A stretch of 64,000 nt of DNA from Pseudomonas guariconensis. GTDB lineage: Bacteria > Pseudomonadota > Gammaproteobacteria > Pseudomonadales > Pseudomonadaceae. The position numbers were made by a program, and so were the translations under genes. Position 1 is the first letter of the stretch. Each line of letters starts with the position of its first letter. The notes beneath the pieces were generated by a model. That model worked only from the letters and a program-made list of their open reading frames with translations, was not told the origin of the DNA and made no database searches. Below, in pieces: positions 7,873 through 17,517 of the stretch. The DNA lies in assembly GCF_900102675.1 (NCBI RefSeq), contig NZ_FMYX01000008.1, positions 108,965 through 172,964 of the forward strand. The letters run 5' to 3'.

Positions 7873-8859
7873 ATGAAGAAACGCATCGTTCTCTACAAAC
7901 GCCTGTCCGATCAGCTCATGCAGCGTTTGCAGGCCCACACCGAAGTGACGCTGGTCGAGGCGCCCGCGGCCGACGGTCTGGCCCGCCTGCGCGCGGCACT
8001 GCCAGGCGCCCACGGCCTGCTGGGTGCGAGCCTGCGCCTGGGCGACGAACTGCTCGACCTGGCGCCGGAACTGGAGGTGGTCTCCAGCGTTTCGGTGGGG
8101 GTGGACAACTACGACATCGCTGAGCTGGACCGGCGCGGTGTCTTGCTGACCAACACCCCCGACGTGCTCACCGAGACCACAGCCGACACCGGGTTCGCCC
8201 TGCTGCTGGCCTGCGCAAGGCGGGTCGTGGAGCTGGACGGCTGGATCCGCGACGGCCATTGGCGCGCCGGGATAGGCCCTGCGCAGTTTGGTTGCGACGT
8301 GCATGGCAAGACCCTCGGTATCGTCGGCATGGGTCGTATCGGTGAGGCCTTGGCGCGCAGGGCCAACGCTGGTTTTGGCATGCAGGTGCTGTATCACACC
8401 CGCCAGCCGCGCCCCGAGGTGGAGGCGCGTTACGGGGCACGCCATCGAAGTCTTCAGGCCTTGTTGGCCGAGTCGGATTTCGTCTGCCTGTGCGTGCCCC
8501 TGAGCGCGCAAACCGAGAACCTCATCGGTGCCCCTGAGCTGGCCTTGATGAAGCCTTCGGCGATCTTGGTGAACATCTCCCGTGGTCGCGTGCTGGACGA
8601 GCCTGCCGTGTTGCAGGCCTTGCGTGAGCGGCGCATTCACGGTGCCGGGCTGGATGTCTTCGTGCAGGAGCCGTTGCCGGCGAACTCGCCGCTGTTGCAA
8701 CTGGACAACCTGGTGGTGACCCCGCACATCGGCTCGGCCACCGAAGAGACCCGTGAAGCCATGGCGCGCTGTGCGGTGGACAACCTGCTCGCGGCATTGG
8801 CAGGCGAGCGTCCGGCGAACCTGGTCAACCCCCAGGCCTGGGAGCGCCGGGCAGGGTAA
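7873..8859 (+). CDS. kguD: 2-keto-6-phosphogluconate reductase KguD
   Basis: D-isomer-specific 2-hydroxyacid dehydrogenase of 328 aa. The NAD(P) motif GIVGMGRIGEALARR is near residue 150. The catalytic Arg (NISRGRVLDE), Glu (DVFVQEPLP) and His (VTPHIGSATEET) are all present. It reduces 2-keto-6-phosphogluconate to 6-phosphogluconate, feeding the Entner-Doudoroff pathway. It starts nine bases after kguT with an AGGA ribosome site and is the last kgu gene; a REP-like hairpin follows. Confidence 0.94.
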   Translation: MKKRIVLYKRLSDQLMQRLQAHTEVTLVEAPAADGLARLRAALPGAHGLLGASLRLGDELLDLAPELEVVSSVSVGVDNYDIAELDRRGVLLTNTPDVLTETTADTGFALLLACARRVVELDGWIRDGHWRAGIGPAQFGCDVHGKTLGIVGMGRIGEALARRANAGFGMQVLYHTRQPRPEVEARYGARHRSLQALLAESDFVCLCVPLSAQTENLIGAPELALMKPSAILVNISRGRVLDEPAVLQALRERRIHGAGLDVFVQEPLPANSPLLQLDNLVVTPHIGSATEETREAMARCAVDNLLAALAGERPANLVNPQAWERRAG

Positions 8860-8872
8860 TCCCGCGTTCCCC

Positions 8873-8896
8873 CCCTCGCAGGCTTGCCTGCGAGGG
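8873..8896. repeat. REP-like hairpin after kguD
   Basis: CCCTCGCAGGC (8873-8883) and GCCTGCGAGGG (8886-8896) form a perfect 11-bp stem with a TT loop, the shape of Pseudomonas REP elements. It lies between kguD and the gluconate dehydrogenase genes and could attenuate read-through or protect the upstream mRNA. Confidence 0.65.
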
Positions 8897-9002
8897 CGTC
8901 GCTACAACCCCGATGTCTATGCTTTACCAAAACAACAGCCCCGACCAACGGAGCGTATGCCTTGCACGACCTGATTGACCTATTGAAGAAGAGACCTGAG
9001 CC

Positions 9003-9758
9003 ATGTCCAACGACGAACCTGCCTTCGCACAACCGGCGCGGCGCGAGTTCTTGCGAAAATCCCTGACGCTCATCCCGGTGGCGACCCTCGCCAGCACCGG
9101 CATGGGTAGCGTGGTGCTCGCTGAAACCGCCAAGCCTGCCGATCCCTCACCTGCCGCTGCTCCTGAACAGGGAAGGGCGCGTGCCTATCAGCCGACCTTT
9201 TTCACTGCCGAGGAGTGGGCCTTCATCAGCGCCGCCGTGGCCGTGCTGATTCCATCCGACGCACTCGGCCCGGGCGCCGCCGAAGCCGGCGTGCCGGAGT
9301 TCATCGACCGTCAGCTCAATACGCGCTATGGCAGCGGCGGCCTGTGGTACATGCAGGGGCCGTTCCGCCCGGATGCCCCGGCCGAATTGGGCTACCAGCT
9401 CAAGCTCAGCCCACAGGAGATCTACCGCCTGGGCATCCAGGAGACCGATGCCTGGTGCCAGGCGCAATGGGGCAAACCGTTCGCCGAGCTGGGCCCGGCC
9501 CAACAGCAGCAAGCCCTGGAAGCGTTGGACAGCGGCCAGGCAGCACTTGCCTCGGTACCGGCGGTGACCTTCTTCGCCATGCTCTGGCTCAATACCCGCG
9601 AAGGCTTTTTCAGTGACCCACTGCACGGTGGCAACCAAGGGCTGGCCGGCTGGAAGCTGATTGGCTTCCCTGGCGCGCGCGCCGATTTCATGGATTGGGT
9701 GGAGCGCGATGAGCGTTACCCCTTCCCGCCGGTATCGATCAGTGGCGAGCGAGGTTGA
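9003..9758 (+). CDS. Gluconate 2-dehydrogenase gamma subunit (subunit 3, Tat signal)
   Basis: Small subunit of the membrane-bound flavocytochrome gluconate 2-dehydrogenase, 251 aa. The N-terminal twin-arginine signal ([15 protein letters not shown] then a hydrophobic stretch ending near LAETA) should export it, folded with the FAD subunit, to the periplasm. The body ([27 protein letters not shown]) is typical of the subunit-3 family. It is the first gene of a three-gene operon and ends one base before the FAD subunit ATG. No PtxS palindrome is found immediately upstream. Confidence 0.92.
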   Translation: MSNDEPAFAQPARREFLRKSLTLIPVATLASTGMGSVVLAETAKPADPSPAAAPEQGRARAYQPTFFTAEEWAFISAAVAVLIPSDALGPGAAEAGVPEFIDRQLNTRYGSGGLWYMQGPFRPDAPAELGYQLKLSPQEIYRLGIQETDAWCQAQWGKPFAELGPAQQQQALEALDSGQAALASVPAVTFFAMLWLNTREGFFSDPLHGGNQGLAGWKLIGFPGARADFMDWVERDERYPFPPVSISGERG

Positions 9759-9759
9759 G

Positions 9760-11547
9760 ATGGCCCAAGTGATGAAGAAAGTCGATGCAGTCATCGTCGG
9801 GTTCGGCTGGACCGGCGCGATCATGGCCAAGGAGCTGACCGAGGCAGGCTTGCAAGTGGTGGCGCTGGAGCGAGGCCCTGCCCGTGACACCTACCCGGAC
9901 GGGGTCTATCCGCAGACCATGGACGAGCTGACCTACAACTCGCGCAAGAAGCTGTTCATGGACATCTCTCGCGAAACCGTGACCTTGCGCCACAGCGTGA
10001 ACGACCTTGCCGTCCCGTACCGCCAGTTCGGCGCTTTCCTGCCTGGCACAGGCACCGGTGGGGCAGGGCTGCACTGGTCAGGCGTGCACTTTCGGGTCGA
10101 CCCGATGGAACTGCGCATGCGCAGCCATTACGAGGAACGTTATGGCAAGGCTTTCATCCCTGAGGGCATGACCATCCAAGACTTTGGTGTCAGCTACGAA
10201 GAGCTCGAGCCGTACTTCGATTTCGCCGAAAAAGTCTTTGGCACCTCCGGCACCGCCTGGACGATCAAGGGGCAGGTGGTGGGCCGCGACAAAGGTGGCA
10301 ACCCGTTCGCTGCGGACCGCTCCGATGACTTCCCGCTGCCGGCGCAAAAGAACACCGTTTCGGCGCAGCTGTTCGAGAAGGCTGCCCGGGAAGTGGGCTA
10401 CCACCCCTACAACCTGCCTTCGGCCAATACCTCCGGGCCTTACACCAACCCTTACGGCGCGCAGATGGGGCCGTGCAATTTCTGCGGATTCTGCAGTGGC
10501 TACGCCTGCTACATGTATTCCAAGGCATCGCCCAATGTGAACATTCTTCCGGCCCTGCGCCAGGTGTCGAACTTCGAGCTGCGCAACAATGCCCATGTGC
10601 TGCGGGTGAACCTCAATGCCGAGAAGAACCTCGCCACCGGCGTGACCTACGTCGATGCCCAGGGCCGTGAAGTGGAGCAACCGGCGGACCTGGTGATCCT
10701 CGGTGCGTTCCAGTTCAACAATGTGCGCCTGATGCTGCTCTCGGGCATCGGCAAGCCGTACGATCCGATCAGCAATGAAGGCGTCGTGGGCCGCAACTTC
10801 GCCTTCCAGAACCTCTCCACCGTGACGGCGTTCTTCGACAAGAACAGCCACCACACCAACCCGTTCATCGGCGCCGGGGGCAATGGCGTGGCGGTGGACG
10901 ATTTCAATGCCGACAACTTCGACCACGGCCCCGAAGGGTTCGTGGGCGGCTCGCCGTTCTGGGTCAACCAGGCCGGGACCAAACCCATCTCCGGTACCAA
11001 GGTGCCGCCGGGCACGCCCAAATGGGGCAGCGCCTGGAAAGCCGCAGTGGCCGATAGCTACAGCCACATGCTGTCGATGGATGCCCATGGTGCGCATCAG
11101 TCCTATCGCGACAACTACCTGGATCTGGACCCGGTGTACAAGGACGCCTACGGCCAGCCGCTGTTGCGCATGACCTTCGACTGGAAGGACAACGACGTGA
11201 AGATGAATCGCTTCATGGTCGAGCGCATGCGCAAGATCGCCGAGGCCATGGGGCCCAAGGCGATCACCGCGTCGATGAAGGCGTTCGGTCAGCATTTCGA
11301 CGCCACGGTGTACCAGACCACTCATTTGAATGGCGGGGCGATCATGGGCACCGATCCGAAGACCAGCGCGATCAATCGGTACCTGCAAAGCTGGGATGTC
11401 CACAACGTGTTCGTGCCAGGCGCTTCGGCCTTCCCACAAGGGCTGGGCTACAACCCCACCGGTCTGGTAGCGGCGCTGACGTACTGGTCGGCGCGGGCCA
11501 TTCGCGAGCAGTACCTGAAAAATCCCGGCCCGCTGGTGCAGGCATAG
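9760..11547 (+). CDS. Gluconate 2-dehydrogenase FAD subunit (GMC family)
   Basis: Flavoprotein dehydrogenase subunit of 595 aa that oxidises D-gluconate to 2-ketogluconate in the periplasm. The FAD-binding motif VIVGFGWTGAIMAKEL is at residues 9-24. Cysteines cluster in GPCNFCGFCSGYACY, as in related flavocytochrome dehydrogenases with a [3Fe-4S] centre; that role is inferred. The C-terminal GMC motif is present (HLNGGAIMGTDP, later GLGYNPTGLVAALTYW). It has no signal of its own and is presumably carried out by the Tat-tagged gamma subunit. ATG 9760 is one base after the preceding stop; the longer open frame is inside the upstream gene. Confidence 0.94.
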   Translation: MAQVMKKVDAVIVGFGWTGAIMAKELTEAGLQVVALERGPARDTYPDGVYPQTMDELTYNSRKKLFMDISRETVTLRHSVNDLAVPYRQFGAFLPGTGTGGAGLHWSGVHFRVDPMELRMRSHYEERYGKAFIPEGMTIQDFGVSYEELEPYFDFAEKVFGTSGTAWTIKGQVVGRDKGGNPFAADRSDDFPLPAQKNTVSAQLFEKAAREVGYHPYNLPSANTSGPYTNPYGAQMGPCNFCGFCSGYACYMYSKASPNVNILPALRQVSNFELRNNAHVLRVNLNAEKNLATGVTYVDAQGREVEQPADLVILGAFQFNNVRLMLLSGIGKPYDPISNEGVVGRNFAFQNLSTVTAFFDKNSHHTNPFIGAGGNGVAVDDFNADNFDHGPEGFVGGSPFWVNQAGTKPISGTKVPPGTPKWGSAWKAAVADSYSHMLSMDAHGAHQSYRDNYLDLDPVYKDAYGQPLLRMTFDWKDNDVKMNRFMVERMRKIAEAMGPKAITASMKAFGQHFDATVYQTTHLNGGAIMGTDPKTSAINRYLQSWDVHNVFVPGASAFPQGLGYNPTGLVAALTYWSARAIREQYLKNPGPLVQA

Positions 11548-11557
11548 GAGGCCGACC

Positions 11558-12871
11558 ATGAAACGTATTCTGATCGCCGCCCTGAGCCTGGGCGCCAGCA
11601 CCCTGTTGCACGCAGCCCAGATGAGCGACCCGGCCTTGATCAAGCAGGGCGAATACCTCGCCCGGGCTGGGGATTGCGTGGCCTGCCACACCGCCAAGGG
11701 GGGCAAGCCCTTCGCCGGTGGGCTGCCCATGCAGACGCCCATCGGCACGATCTATTCGACCAACATCACCCCGGATCCGACCGGCATTGGCGACTACAGC
11801 CTCGAAGACTTCGAGCGTGCCGTGCGCCAGGGCATCGGGCTGAACGGCAGCACGTTGTATCCGGCCATGCCCTATCCGTCCTATGCGCGGGTCAGCGATG
11901 ACGACATCAAGGCCTTGTATGCCTATTTCATGCACGGCGTGCAGCCGGTTGAGCAGGCAAACAAAGAGAGCGATATCCCCTGGCCGCTGAGCATGCGCTG
12001 GCCGCTGGCGTTCTGGCGTGGTTTGTTCGCACCTGAGGTCAAACCGTTCGACGCAGCAGGACGTGACCCGGTACTGGCCCGTGGCGCCTACCTGGTCGAA
12101 GGCCTTGGCCACTGCGGCGCCTGCCATACGCCCCGGGCTTTGACCATGCAGGAAAAAGCCCTGGATGCTGCCGGTGGGGATGCCTACCTCTCCGGCAGCG
12201 CGCCGCTGGAAGGCTGGATCGCCAAGAACCTGCGAGGGGATCACAAGGATGGCCTGGGCAGTTGGAGCGAGGCGCAAATCGTCGCCTTCCTCAAGACCGG
12301 GCGAAACGAGCGTACCGCGGTGTTCGGTGGCATGAGCGATGTGGTCGAGCACAGCATGCAGTACATGACCGAGGCCGACCTGACTGCCATTGCCCGCTAC
12401 CTGAAGTCCTTGCCGCCGGTGAATCCGGACGACAAGCCATTCCAGGAAGATCGCCAGGTCGCCGAGGCATTGTGGAAAGGGGACGATACCAAGCCCGGCG
12501 CGGCTCTCTACGTGGACAACTGCGCTGCCTGTCATCGCACCGATGGCAAGGGCTATGCGAGGGTGTTCCCGGCGTTGGCGGGCAACCCGGTGTTGCAGAG
12601 CGCTGATGCCACCTCGTTGATCCACATCGTGCTCGACGGCTATACCCTGCCGGCCACGGCAACTGCGCCATCGACGTTCACCATGCCGGGTTTCGCCTGG
12701 CGCATGACGGACCAGGAGGTAGCCGATGTGGTCAACTTCATTCGCAGCAGTTGGGGTAACCAGGCAGCGTCGGTGACGGCCAGCCAGGTGGCTGATTTGC
12801 GCACCGCGCCTCGGCCTGCACTGAAGGCGCAGTCGCTGATCGGCGATACCACAGGAGTGAAGGAGCCGTGA
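11558..12871 (+). CDS. Gluconate 2-dehydrogenase cytochrome c subunit (tri-heme)
   Basis: Membrane-anchored cytochrome c of 437 aa. The signal peptide MKRILIAALSLGASTLLHA is followed by three CXXCH heme sites (CVACH, CGACH and CAACH), the hallmark of alcohol, aldose and gluconate dehydrogenase cytochrome subunits that pass electrons to ubiquinone or a terminal oxidase. Distal Met ligands are likely in segments such as YPAMPYPSY and TMPGFAWRM. TAGGAGG is placed well before ATG 11558. It is the last gene of the operon. Confidence 0.95.
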   Translation: MKRILIAALSLGASTLLHAAQMSDPALIKQGEYLARAGDCVACHTAKGGKPFAGGLPMQTPIGTIYSTNITPDPTGIGDYSLEDFERAVRQGIGLNGSTLYPAMPYPSYARVSDDDIKALYAYFMHGVQPVEQANKESDIPWPLSMRWPLAFWRGLFAPEVKPFDAAGRDPVLARGAYLVEGLGHCGACHTPRALTMQEKALDAAGGDAYLSGSAPLEGWIAKNLRGDHKDGLGSWSEAQIVAFLKTGRNERTAVFGGMSDVVEHSMQYMTEADLTAIARYLKSLPPVNPDDKPFQEDRQVAEALWKGDDTKPGAALYVDNCAACHRTDGKGYARVFPALAGNPVLQSADATSLIHIVLDGYTLPATATAPSTFTMPGFAWRMTDQEVADVVNFIRSSWGNQAASVTASQVADLRTAPRPALKAQSLIGDTTGVKEP

Positions 12872-12912
12872 GGTGACAGGGGGCCGCGTTGCGGCCCATC
12901 CCAGGCGTGGCC

Positions 12913-12946
12913 AGCTCCCACAAGCGCAGCGCTAGCCTTGTGGGAG
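12913..12946. repeat. REP-like inverted repeat between convergent genes
   Basis: CTCCCACAAG (12915-12924) and CTTGTGGGAG (12937-12946) flank a GC-rich loop. GTGGGAG-type arms recur in Pseudomonas intergenic repeats, and a related arm is seen at 14695. It probably marks the end of both convergent transcripts. Confidence 0.6.
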
Positions 12947-12958
12947 GTGGCTGCGCGC

Positions 12959-13444
12959 TTACAGCTCCACGTCCTGGCGCCCGGCCATCTTCGCCTGGGT
13001 CTTGAGCTCTACGTCTTCTTGCATTCGCTGGGCGATCTGCTGGTCGATCTTTTCCTTCTGCTCAGGCGGCAAGGCGTTGTATTCCTCCTCGCTCAGGCCC
13101 AGCTCGGCGAGGTACTTCTCCTTGATCTTCTCTTCCGGTGATTTGGCCATGTAGTCGCGGAACGCCTCCAGGGCACCGCTGGTGTCCTGCTCGTTGACGC
13201 TGGCCTGCTGGCGCGCGGCGACGTCCGGGTTCTGCAGCATTACCATGAGTTTGGCGAAGGCTTCCTTGCGTGCATCCTCGGCGTTCTGCCCGGAGGTGCT
13301 GCTCTGGCCGTTCTGCTGTGGCGTGGCGGTGGCAGGGGCGACGGGCAGGCGCATCGGCAGCACTGCGGCCAACGGCTGCTCGGCGCCGGTGCGGTTGTAC
13401 TGCTGAACGGCAGTCTGCCAGCCCAGGCCATTAAGGGTGATCAT
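12959..13444 (-). CDS. Conserved hypothetical protein with Lys/Glu-rich helical tail
   Basis: A 161-aa protein of unknown function. The N-terminus (MITLNGLGWQTAVQQYN) is followed by a Pro/Ala/Thr/Gln-rich linker and a charged, probably helical C-terminal region with the pattern MAKSPEEKIKEKYLAELGLS and LPPEQKEKIDQQIAQRMQ. I recall this tail from other uncharacterised Pseudomonas proteins. No signal peptide or membrane segment is evident. ATG 13444 has AGGAG 8 bases upstream; the open frame extends 34 codons further without support. It is divergent from the GGDEF gene and convergent with the gluconate dehydrogenase operon. Confidence 0.8.
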   Translation of the reverse strand: MITLNGLGWQTAVQQYNRTGAEQPLAAVLPMRLPVAPATATPQQNGQSSTSGQNAEDARKEAFAKLMVMLQNPDVAARQQASVNEQDTSGALEAFRDYMAKSPEEKIKEKYLAELGLSEEEYNALPPEQKEKIDQQIAQRMQEDVELKTQAKMAGRQDVEL

Positions 13445-13662
13445 CAGGTTTGCTCCTTGCGAATCAATGACGCCACCGAAGGGGCAAAACCTGTGCCAGC
13501 GGCTTAAAAAGGCATGAAAGCGGCCGCATCGGCTATCTGGAACCAATCGAGTTTGGCGCTAAGCTTGCCATTCAGAGGCACAGGTTTGCCGCTCGGCGGC
13601 AATCACCATGACCATCAGCAGCCCAGAAAGGCGCAGTTGCTGGACACCAGGAGAGAGCGTCC

Positions 13663-14661
13663 ATGAGTCAGCAGTCCAGGCCGATGCCTGCCGGCTTCAG
13701 CGAGCAGCAACTGCATACCTTGTTCGACCTGATCAGCGACGGCATCTGGGATTGGGATGCCAACTCCGGGTACGTGTACCGCAACCCTGGCTGGTACGCC
13801 ATGCTCGGCTACGAGAGCCACTCGATGGCCAACACCGTGCTGACCTGGGAGAGCGTGATCCACCCCGAGGACTACCCACGGGTGATGGCCCACTTCGAGG
13901 CTTACATCAACCAGCGCAACGAGCGCTACCGCATCGAATACCGCTGCCGCTGCCAGGATGGCAGCTATCTGTGGATCGAAGACAGCGGCCACATTATCGC
14001 CCGCAACGAAGATGGCTCGGTGGCGCGCATGCTCGGCGCCCACCGCAACATCGACGCGGGCAAGCGCTTGGTGATCGAACTGCAGCAGAGGAACCAGTCG
14101 CTGGAAACCCAGGTAGCCGAGCGTACCCGCGAGCTGTCCTGGGTCAATCAGCAACTGCAGCGCCAGCTTGACGAGAATCTCGAGCTCGCCGAGCGCGACG
14201 CCCTGACCCGCACCGCCAATCGTTATCGGCTGGAAAAGACCCTACGCCAGGAGTGCGAGCGTGCCCGGCGCTTCCGCCAGCCGTTGTCGCTGATCGTCAT
14301 GGATGTGGACGATTTCAAGCCGATCAACGACCGCTACGGCCATGCCCGAGGCGATGCAGCGCTGGTCGAGGCGGTGGAGCGCGTCCGGGCGTGTTTGCGC
14401 AAGCAGGACCTGCTGGCGCGCTGGGGAGGCGACGAATTTGTCGCCGTCTTGCCCCAGACCCCGGTGGAGCAAGCGGTGGAGCTGGCCACGCAGATCCGCC
14501 AGGCGCTGGACGACATGGAGCCGATCGGCGATTGTCGCCTGTCCATGAGTTTTGGCGTGGTGCGCTGGCAGGACGATGAGGACCAGCATGGTCTGTTGGC
14601 GCGCGCTGACCAAGCGCTGTACCGGGCCAAGGCTGCGGGCAAGAACACCATCTTCGAGTGA
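13663..14661 (+). CDS. PAS-GGDEF diguanylate cyclase
   Basis: Cytosolic sensor of 332 aa that probably makes c-di-GMP. A PAS domain with a PAC tail spans about residues 12-130 (TLFDLISDGIWDWDANSG, ending GAHRNID). A coiled-coil linker follows (about 135-180, rich in Glu, Gln and Leu), then a GGDEF domain. The active-site sequence RWGGDEFVAVLP is intact, and the product-inhibition site RxxD (RKQD) lies five residues before GGDEF, so an active, feedback-inhibited enzyme is expected. No membrane segment is seen. AGGAG is nine bases before ATG. Confidence 0.93.
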   Translation: MSQQSRPMPAGFSEQQLHTLFDLISDGIWDWDANSGYVYRNPGWYAMLGYESHSMANTVLTWESVIHPEDYPRVMAHFEAYINQRNERYRIEYRCRCQDGSYLWIEDSGHIIARNEDGSVARMLGAHRNIDAGKRLVIELQQRNQSLETQVAERTRELSWVNQQLQRQLDENLELAERDALTRTANRYRLEKTLRQECERARRFRQPLSLIVMDVDDFKPINDRYGHARGDAALVEAVERVRACLRKQDLLARWGGDEFVAVLPQTPVEQAVELATQIRQALDDMEPIGDCRLSMSFGVVRWQDDEDQHGLLARADQALYRAKAAGKNTIFE

Positions 14662-14694
14662 GGGCCACCCCCTGTTCTTGAGCGTCGTGCGCAC

Positions 14695-14769
14695 CTTGTG
14701 GGAGCGGGATTACCCGCGAATGCGTCGGTGAGTGCGCTGCCCTAGTCGCGGGTAAACCCGCTTCTACAG
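14695..14769. repeat. Paired REP elements (BIME-like)
   Basis: Two inverted copies of a Pseudomonas-type REP: an arm with GGGAGCGGGATTACCCGCGA at 14700-14719 and the opposing TCGCGGGTAAACCCGCTTC at 14745-14763. Each can form its own hairpin and the two can pair with each other. They lie between the convergent GGDEF gene and lpdV. Confidence 0.8.
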
Positions 14770-14797
14770 ACATCGGCGAAATCCGGGGAATGAGGAC

Positions 14798-14832
14798 AAA
14801 AAAATGCCCGCCGCGCCTAGGGCACAGCGGGC
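14798..14832 (-). terminator. Terminator of the bkd operon
   Basis: Read on the minus strand, GCCCGC and GCGGGC form a stem (plus positions 14827-14832 and 14806-14811) followed by ATTTTTTT, 26 bases after the lpdV stop. Confidence 0.82.
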
Positions 14833-14857
14833 CAAATCGGCTGTCGCCGCTTCAGTG

Positions 14858-16237
14858 TCAGATATGCAGTGCGTGGCCCAGGGCTCGCAATGCCGCTTCC
14901 TGGACTGTCTCGCCCAGGGTCGGGTGGGCGTGGATTGTGCCGGCGATGTCTTCCAGGCGGGCACCCATTTCCAGGGATTGGGCAAAGGCGGTGGACAGTT
15001 CCGAGACCGCCACCCCTACGGCCTGCCAGCCGAGGATCAGGTGGTTGTCACGGCGGGCGACCACCCGCACGAAGCCACTTTTCGATTCCAGGGTCATGGC
15101 CCGGCCGTTGGCGGCGAAGGGGAACTGCGCGACGATGCAATCCAGGCCTTGCTGGCTGGCTTGCTCGGGCGTCTTGCCGACCACCACCACTTCCGGGTCG
15201 GTGAAGCACACCGCCGCGATGGCGCTAGGCTCGAAGCGCCGTGACTTGCCCGCGATAATTTCCGCGACCATCTCGCCCTGGGCCATGGCCCGGTGGGCCA
15301 GCATCGGTTCGCCCGCCACATCGCCGATGGCCCAGACGTTGCGCATGCTGGTCTGGCAGCGCTCGTCGATGGCCACGGCCGCGCCGTTCATCTTCAGGTC
15401 CAGGCACTCGAGGTTGAAGCCCTGGGTGCGTGGTCGACGGCCCACAGCGACCAGCACCTGATCGGCCTCCAGGCGCAGTTGGCCGCCCTGGCCGTCGTTG
15501 GCGAGCAGGCAACCGTTCTCATAGCCTTCGACGCTGTGGCCCAGGTACAGGGCGATGCCCAGTTTCTTCACCGAGTCGGCCACCGGCTGGGTCAGTTCGC
15601 CGTCATAGGTCGGCAGGATGCGCTCGCGCGCTTCCACCACGCTGACTTGGACGCCCAGTTTGCGGTACGCAATGCCGAGCTCCAGGCCAATGTAGCCACC
15701 GCCGACCACCACCAGATGACGGGGCAGGGCTTTCGGGGCCAGGGCCTCGGTGGAGGAAATCACCGCGCCGCCCAGCGGCAGCATGGGCAATTCCACGCTG
15801 GTGGAGCCGGTTGCCAGCAGCAAGTGCTCGCATTGGATTTTCTGGCCGTCGACCTCGACGCTCTTGCCGTCTAGGATCTTCGCCCAGCCATGGATCACCT
15901 TGACCCCGTTCTTCTTGAGCAAGGCGGCAACGCCGGAGGTCAGGCGATCGACGATGCCGTCCTTCCAGGCGATGCTGCGGGTGATGTCCAGGCGCGGCGA
16001 AGATACGCTGATGCCCAGCGCCGATTGCTCATCGTGGTGACAGGCCTGGTGGAACTGCTCGGCCACATGGATCAGTGCTTTGGACGGAATGCAGCCGATG
16101 TTCAGGCAAGTGCCGCCAAGGGCCTGGCCTTCGACCAGTACCGTAGGGATGCCCAGTTGGCCGGCGCGAATGGCGGCGATGTAACCGCCAGGGCCGCCAC
16201 CGATGATCAGCAGGGTCGTGTTGAGGATCGGTTGCAT
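14858..16237 (-). CDS. lpdV: Dihydrolipoamide dehydrogenase LpdV (E3 of the branched-chain complex)
   Basis: FAD-dependent disulfide oxidoreductase of 459 aa, the length of LPD-val in P. putida. The FAD motif [16 protein letters not shown] is at residues 10-25. The redox disulfide is in [15 protein letters not shown], the NAD motif is [13 protein letters not shown], and the C-terminal catalytic His-Glu pair is in [13 protein letters not shown]. It re-oxidises the lipoyl arms of BkdB. It is the last gene of bkdA1-bkdA2-bkdB-lpdV, starting two bases after bkdB. ATG 16237 gives the standard N-terminus; the frame extension upstream is antisense or overlap noise within bkdB. Confidence 0.96.
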   Translation of the reverse strand: MQPILNTTLLIIGGGPGGYIAAIRAGQLGIPTVLVEGQALGGTCLNIGCIPSKALIHVAEQFHQACHHDEQSALGISVSSPRLDITRSIAWKDGIVDRLTSGVAALLKKNGVKVIHGWAKILDGKSVEVDGQKIQCEHLLLATGSTSVELPMLPLGGAVISSTEALAPKALPRHLVVVGGGYIGLELGIAYRKLGVQVSVVEARERILPTYDGELTQPVADSVKKLGIALYLGHSVEGYENGCLLANDGQGGQLRLEADQVLVAVGRRPRTQGFNLECLDLKMNGAAVAIDERCQTSMRNVWAIGDVAGEPMLAHRAMAQGEMVAEIIAGKSRRFEPSAIAAVCFTDPEVVVVGKTPEQASQQGLDCIVAQFPFAANGRAMTLESKSGFVRVVARRDNHLILGWQAVGVAVSELSTAFAQSLEMGARLEDIAGTIHAHPTLGETVQEAALRALGHALHI

Positions 16238-16239
16238 GC

Positions 16240-17517
16240 TTACTCCACGAACAGGCAGGCAGGTTGTTCCAGCAGGCCGCGCACGGCCTGAATGAACAAG
16301 GCGGCATCCATGCCATCGACCACCCGGTGGTCGAAGGAGCTGGACAGGTTCATCATCTTGCGCACGGCGATCTGGCCATCGACCACGACCGGCCGTTCGA
16401 CCATGCGGTTGACGCCCACGATGGCCACTTCCGGTGTGTTGACCACCGGCGTGCTGGCAATGCCGCCCAGTGCGCCGAGGCTGGTCAGGGTGATGGTCGA
16501 GCCGGAGAGTTCCTCGCGGCTGGCCTTGTTGCTGCGCGCGGCATTGGCCAGGCGAGCGATCTCGCTGGCGTTGCTCCACAGGCTGCCGGCTTCGGCATGG
16601 CGCAACACCGGCACCATCAGGCCGTTGTCGCCTTGGGTGGCGATACCCACGTGCACCGCGCCGTGGCGGGTGATGACCTGGGCTTCGTCGTCATAGGTGG
16701 CGTTGATCTGCGGGAAGTCGCGCAGGGCCACGACCATGGCGCGCACGATGAACGGCAGCAAGGTCAATTTGCCGCGGTCTTGGCCGTGCTTGGCGTTCAG
16801 TTGCTGGCGCAGGGCCTCGAGGGCCGTGACGTCAATTTCTTCGACATAGCTGAAGTGCGCGACGCGACGCTTGGCATCCTGCATGCGCTGGGCGATCTTG
16901 CGGCGCAGGCCGATCACTGGAATCTGCTCGCTGTCGGTGCGCTTGCCATAGCCACTTGGCGCCTGGCCGGCCGTGCTGTGCGGCTTGCTGATGAAGGCGT
17001 CGAGGTCTTCGTGCAGGATGCGCCCGGCCGGGCCGCTGCCGTGCACGTAGCGCAGCTCGATACCGGCATCCAGCGCGCGCTTGCGCACCGCTGGGGAGGC
17101 CAGGGGTTTTTCGCCCGCCTGGCGTGGCACGATCGGCGCGGCGACGCTGGCGCTGGACACGGGGCTGGCGGTCGGCTGCGGTTCGAGGCGCGGTGCGGCA
17201 GCAACCGGGGCGGGTGCGGCTGGCGCGACGGTTTCGACCGGCTTGGCGTGGGGTTCGTCCACGTGGTTGCCGCTGCCTTCGACTTCGATACGGATCAGCT
17301 CGCTGCCGACCGCCATCACCTCACCGGGCTGGCCGCCCAGGGCCAATACCTTGCCGCTGACCGGCGAGGGGATCTCCACGGTGGCTTTGTCGGTCATGAC
17401 ATCGGCTACCACCTGGTCTTCGGCGATCACATCGCCGACCTTGACGAACCACTCCACCAACTCGACTTGTGCGATGCCTTCGCCGATGTCCGGCATCTTG
17501 ATGACGTGCGTGCCCAT
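16240..17517 (-). CDS. bkdB: Branched-chain alpha-keto acid dehydrogenase E2 (lipoamide acyltransferase)
   Basis: Core acyltransferase of 425 aa. The N-terminal lipoyl domain has the modified Lys in [13 protein letters not shown] (near residue 44). A Pro/Ala-rich linker is followed by the E1/E3-binding domain ([15 protein letters not shown] to ILHEDLDAF). The catalytic domain ends with the active-site motif [13 protein letters not shown]. It transfers isobutyryl, isovaleryl or 2-methylbutyryl groups to CoA during Val, Leu and Ile catabolism. It begins immediately after the bkdA2 stop. Confidence 0.96.
   Translation of the reverse strand: MGTHVIKMPDIGEGIAQVELVEWFVKVGDVIAEDQVVADVMTDKATVEIPSPVSGKVLALGGQPGEVMAVGSELIRIEVEGSGNHVDEPHAKPVETVAPAAPAPVAAAPRLEPQPTASPVSSASVAAPIVPRQAGEKPLASPAVRKRALDAGIELRYVHGSGPAGRILHEDLDAFISKPHSTAGQAPSGYGKRTDSEQIPVIGLRRKIAQRMQDAKRRVAHFSYVEEIDVTALEALRQQLNAKHGQDRGKLTLLPFIVRAMVVALRDFPQINATYDDEAQVITRHGAVHVGIATQGDNGLMVPVLRHAEAGSLWSNASEIARLANAARSNKASREELSGSTITLTSLGALGGIASTPVVNTPEVAIVGVNRMVERPVVVDGQIAVRKMMNLSSSFDHRVVDGMDAALFIQAVRGLLEQPACLFVE

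Noticed and set aside
6697..8727. 676-codon open frame antisense to kguT/kguD
   Set aside because: Rich in His, Gln, Arg and Gly as expected for the complement of GC-rich coding DNA; kguT and kguD on the other strand are unequivocal.
10078..11748. 556-codon open frame antisense to the gluconate dehydrogenase FAD subunit
   Set aside because: Shadow of a conserved GMC gene; no motif and a His/Val/Gln-rich composition.
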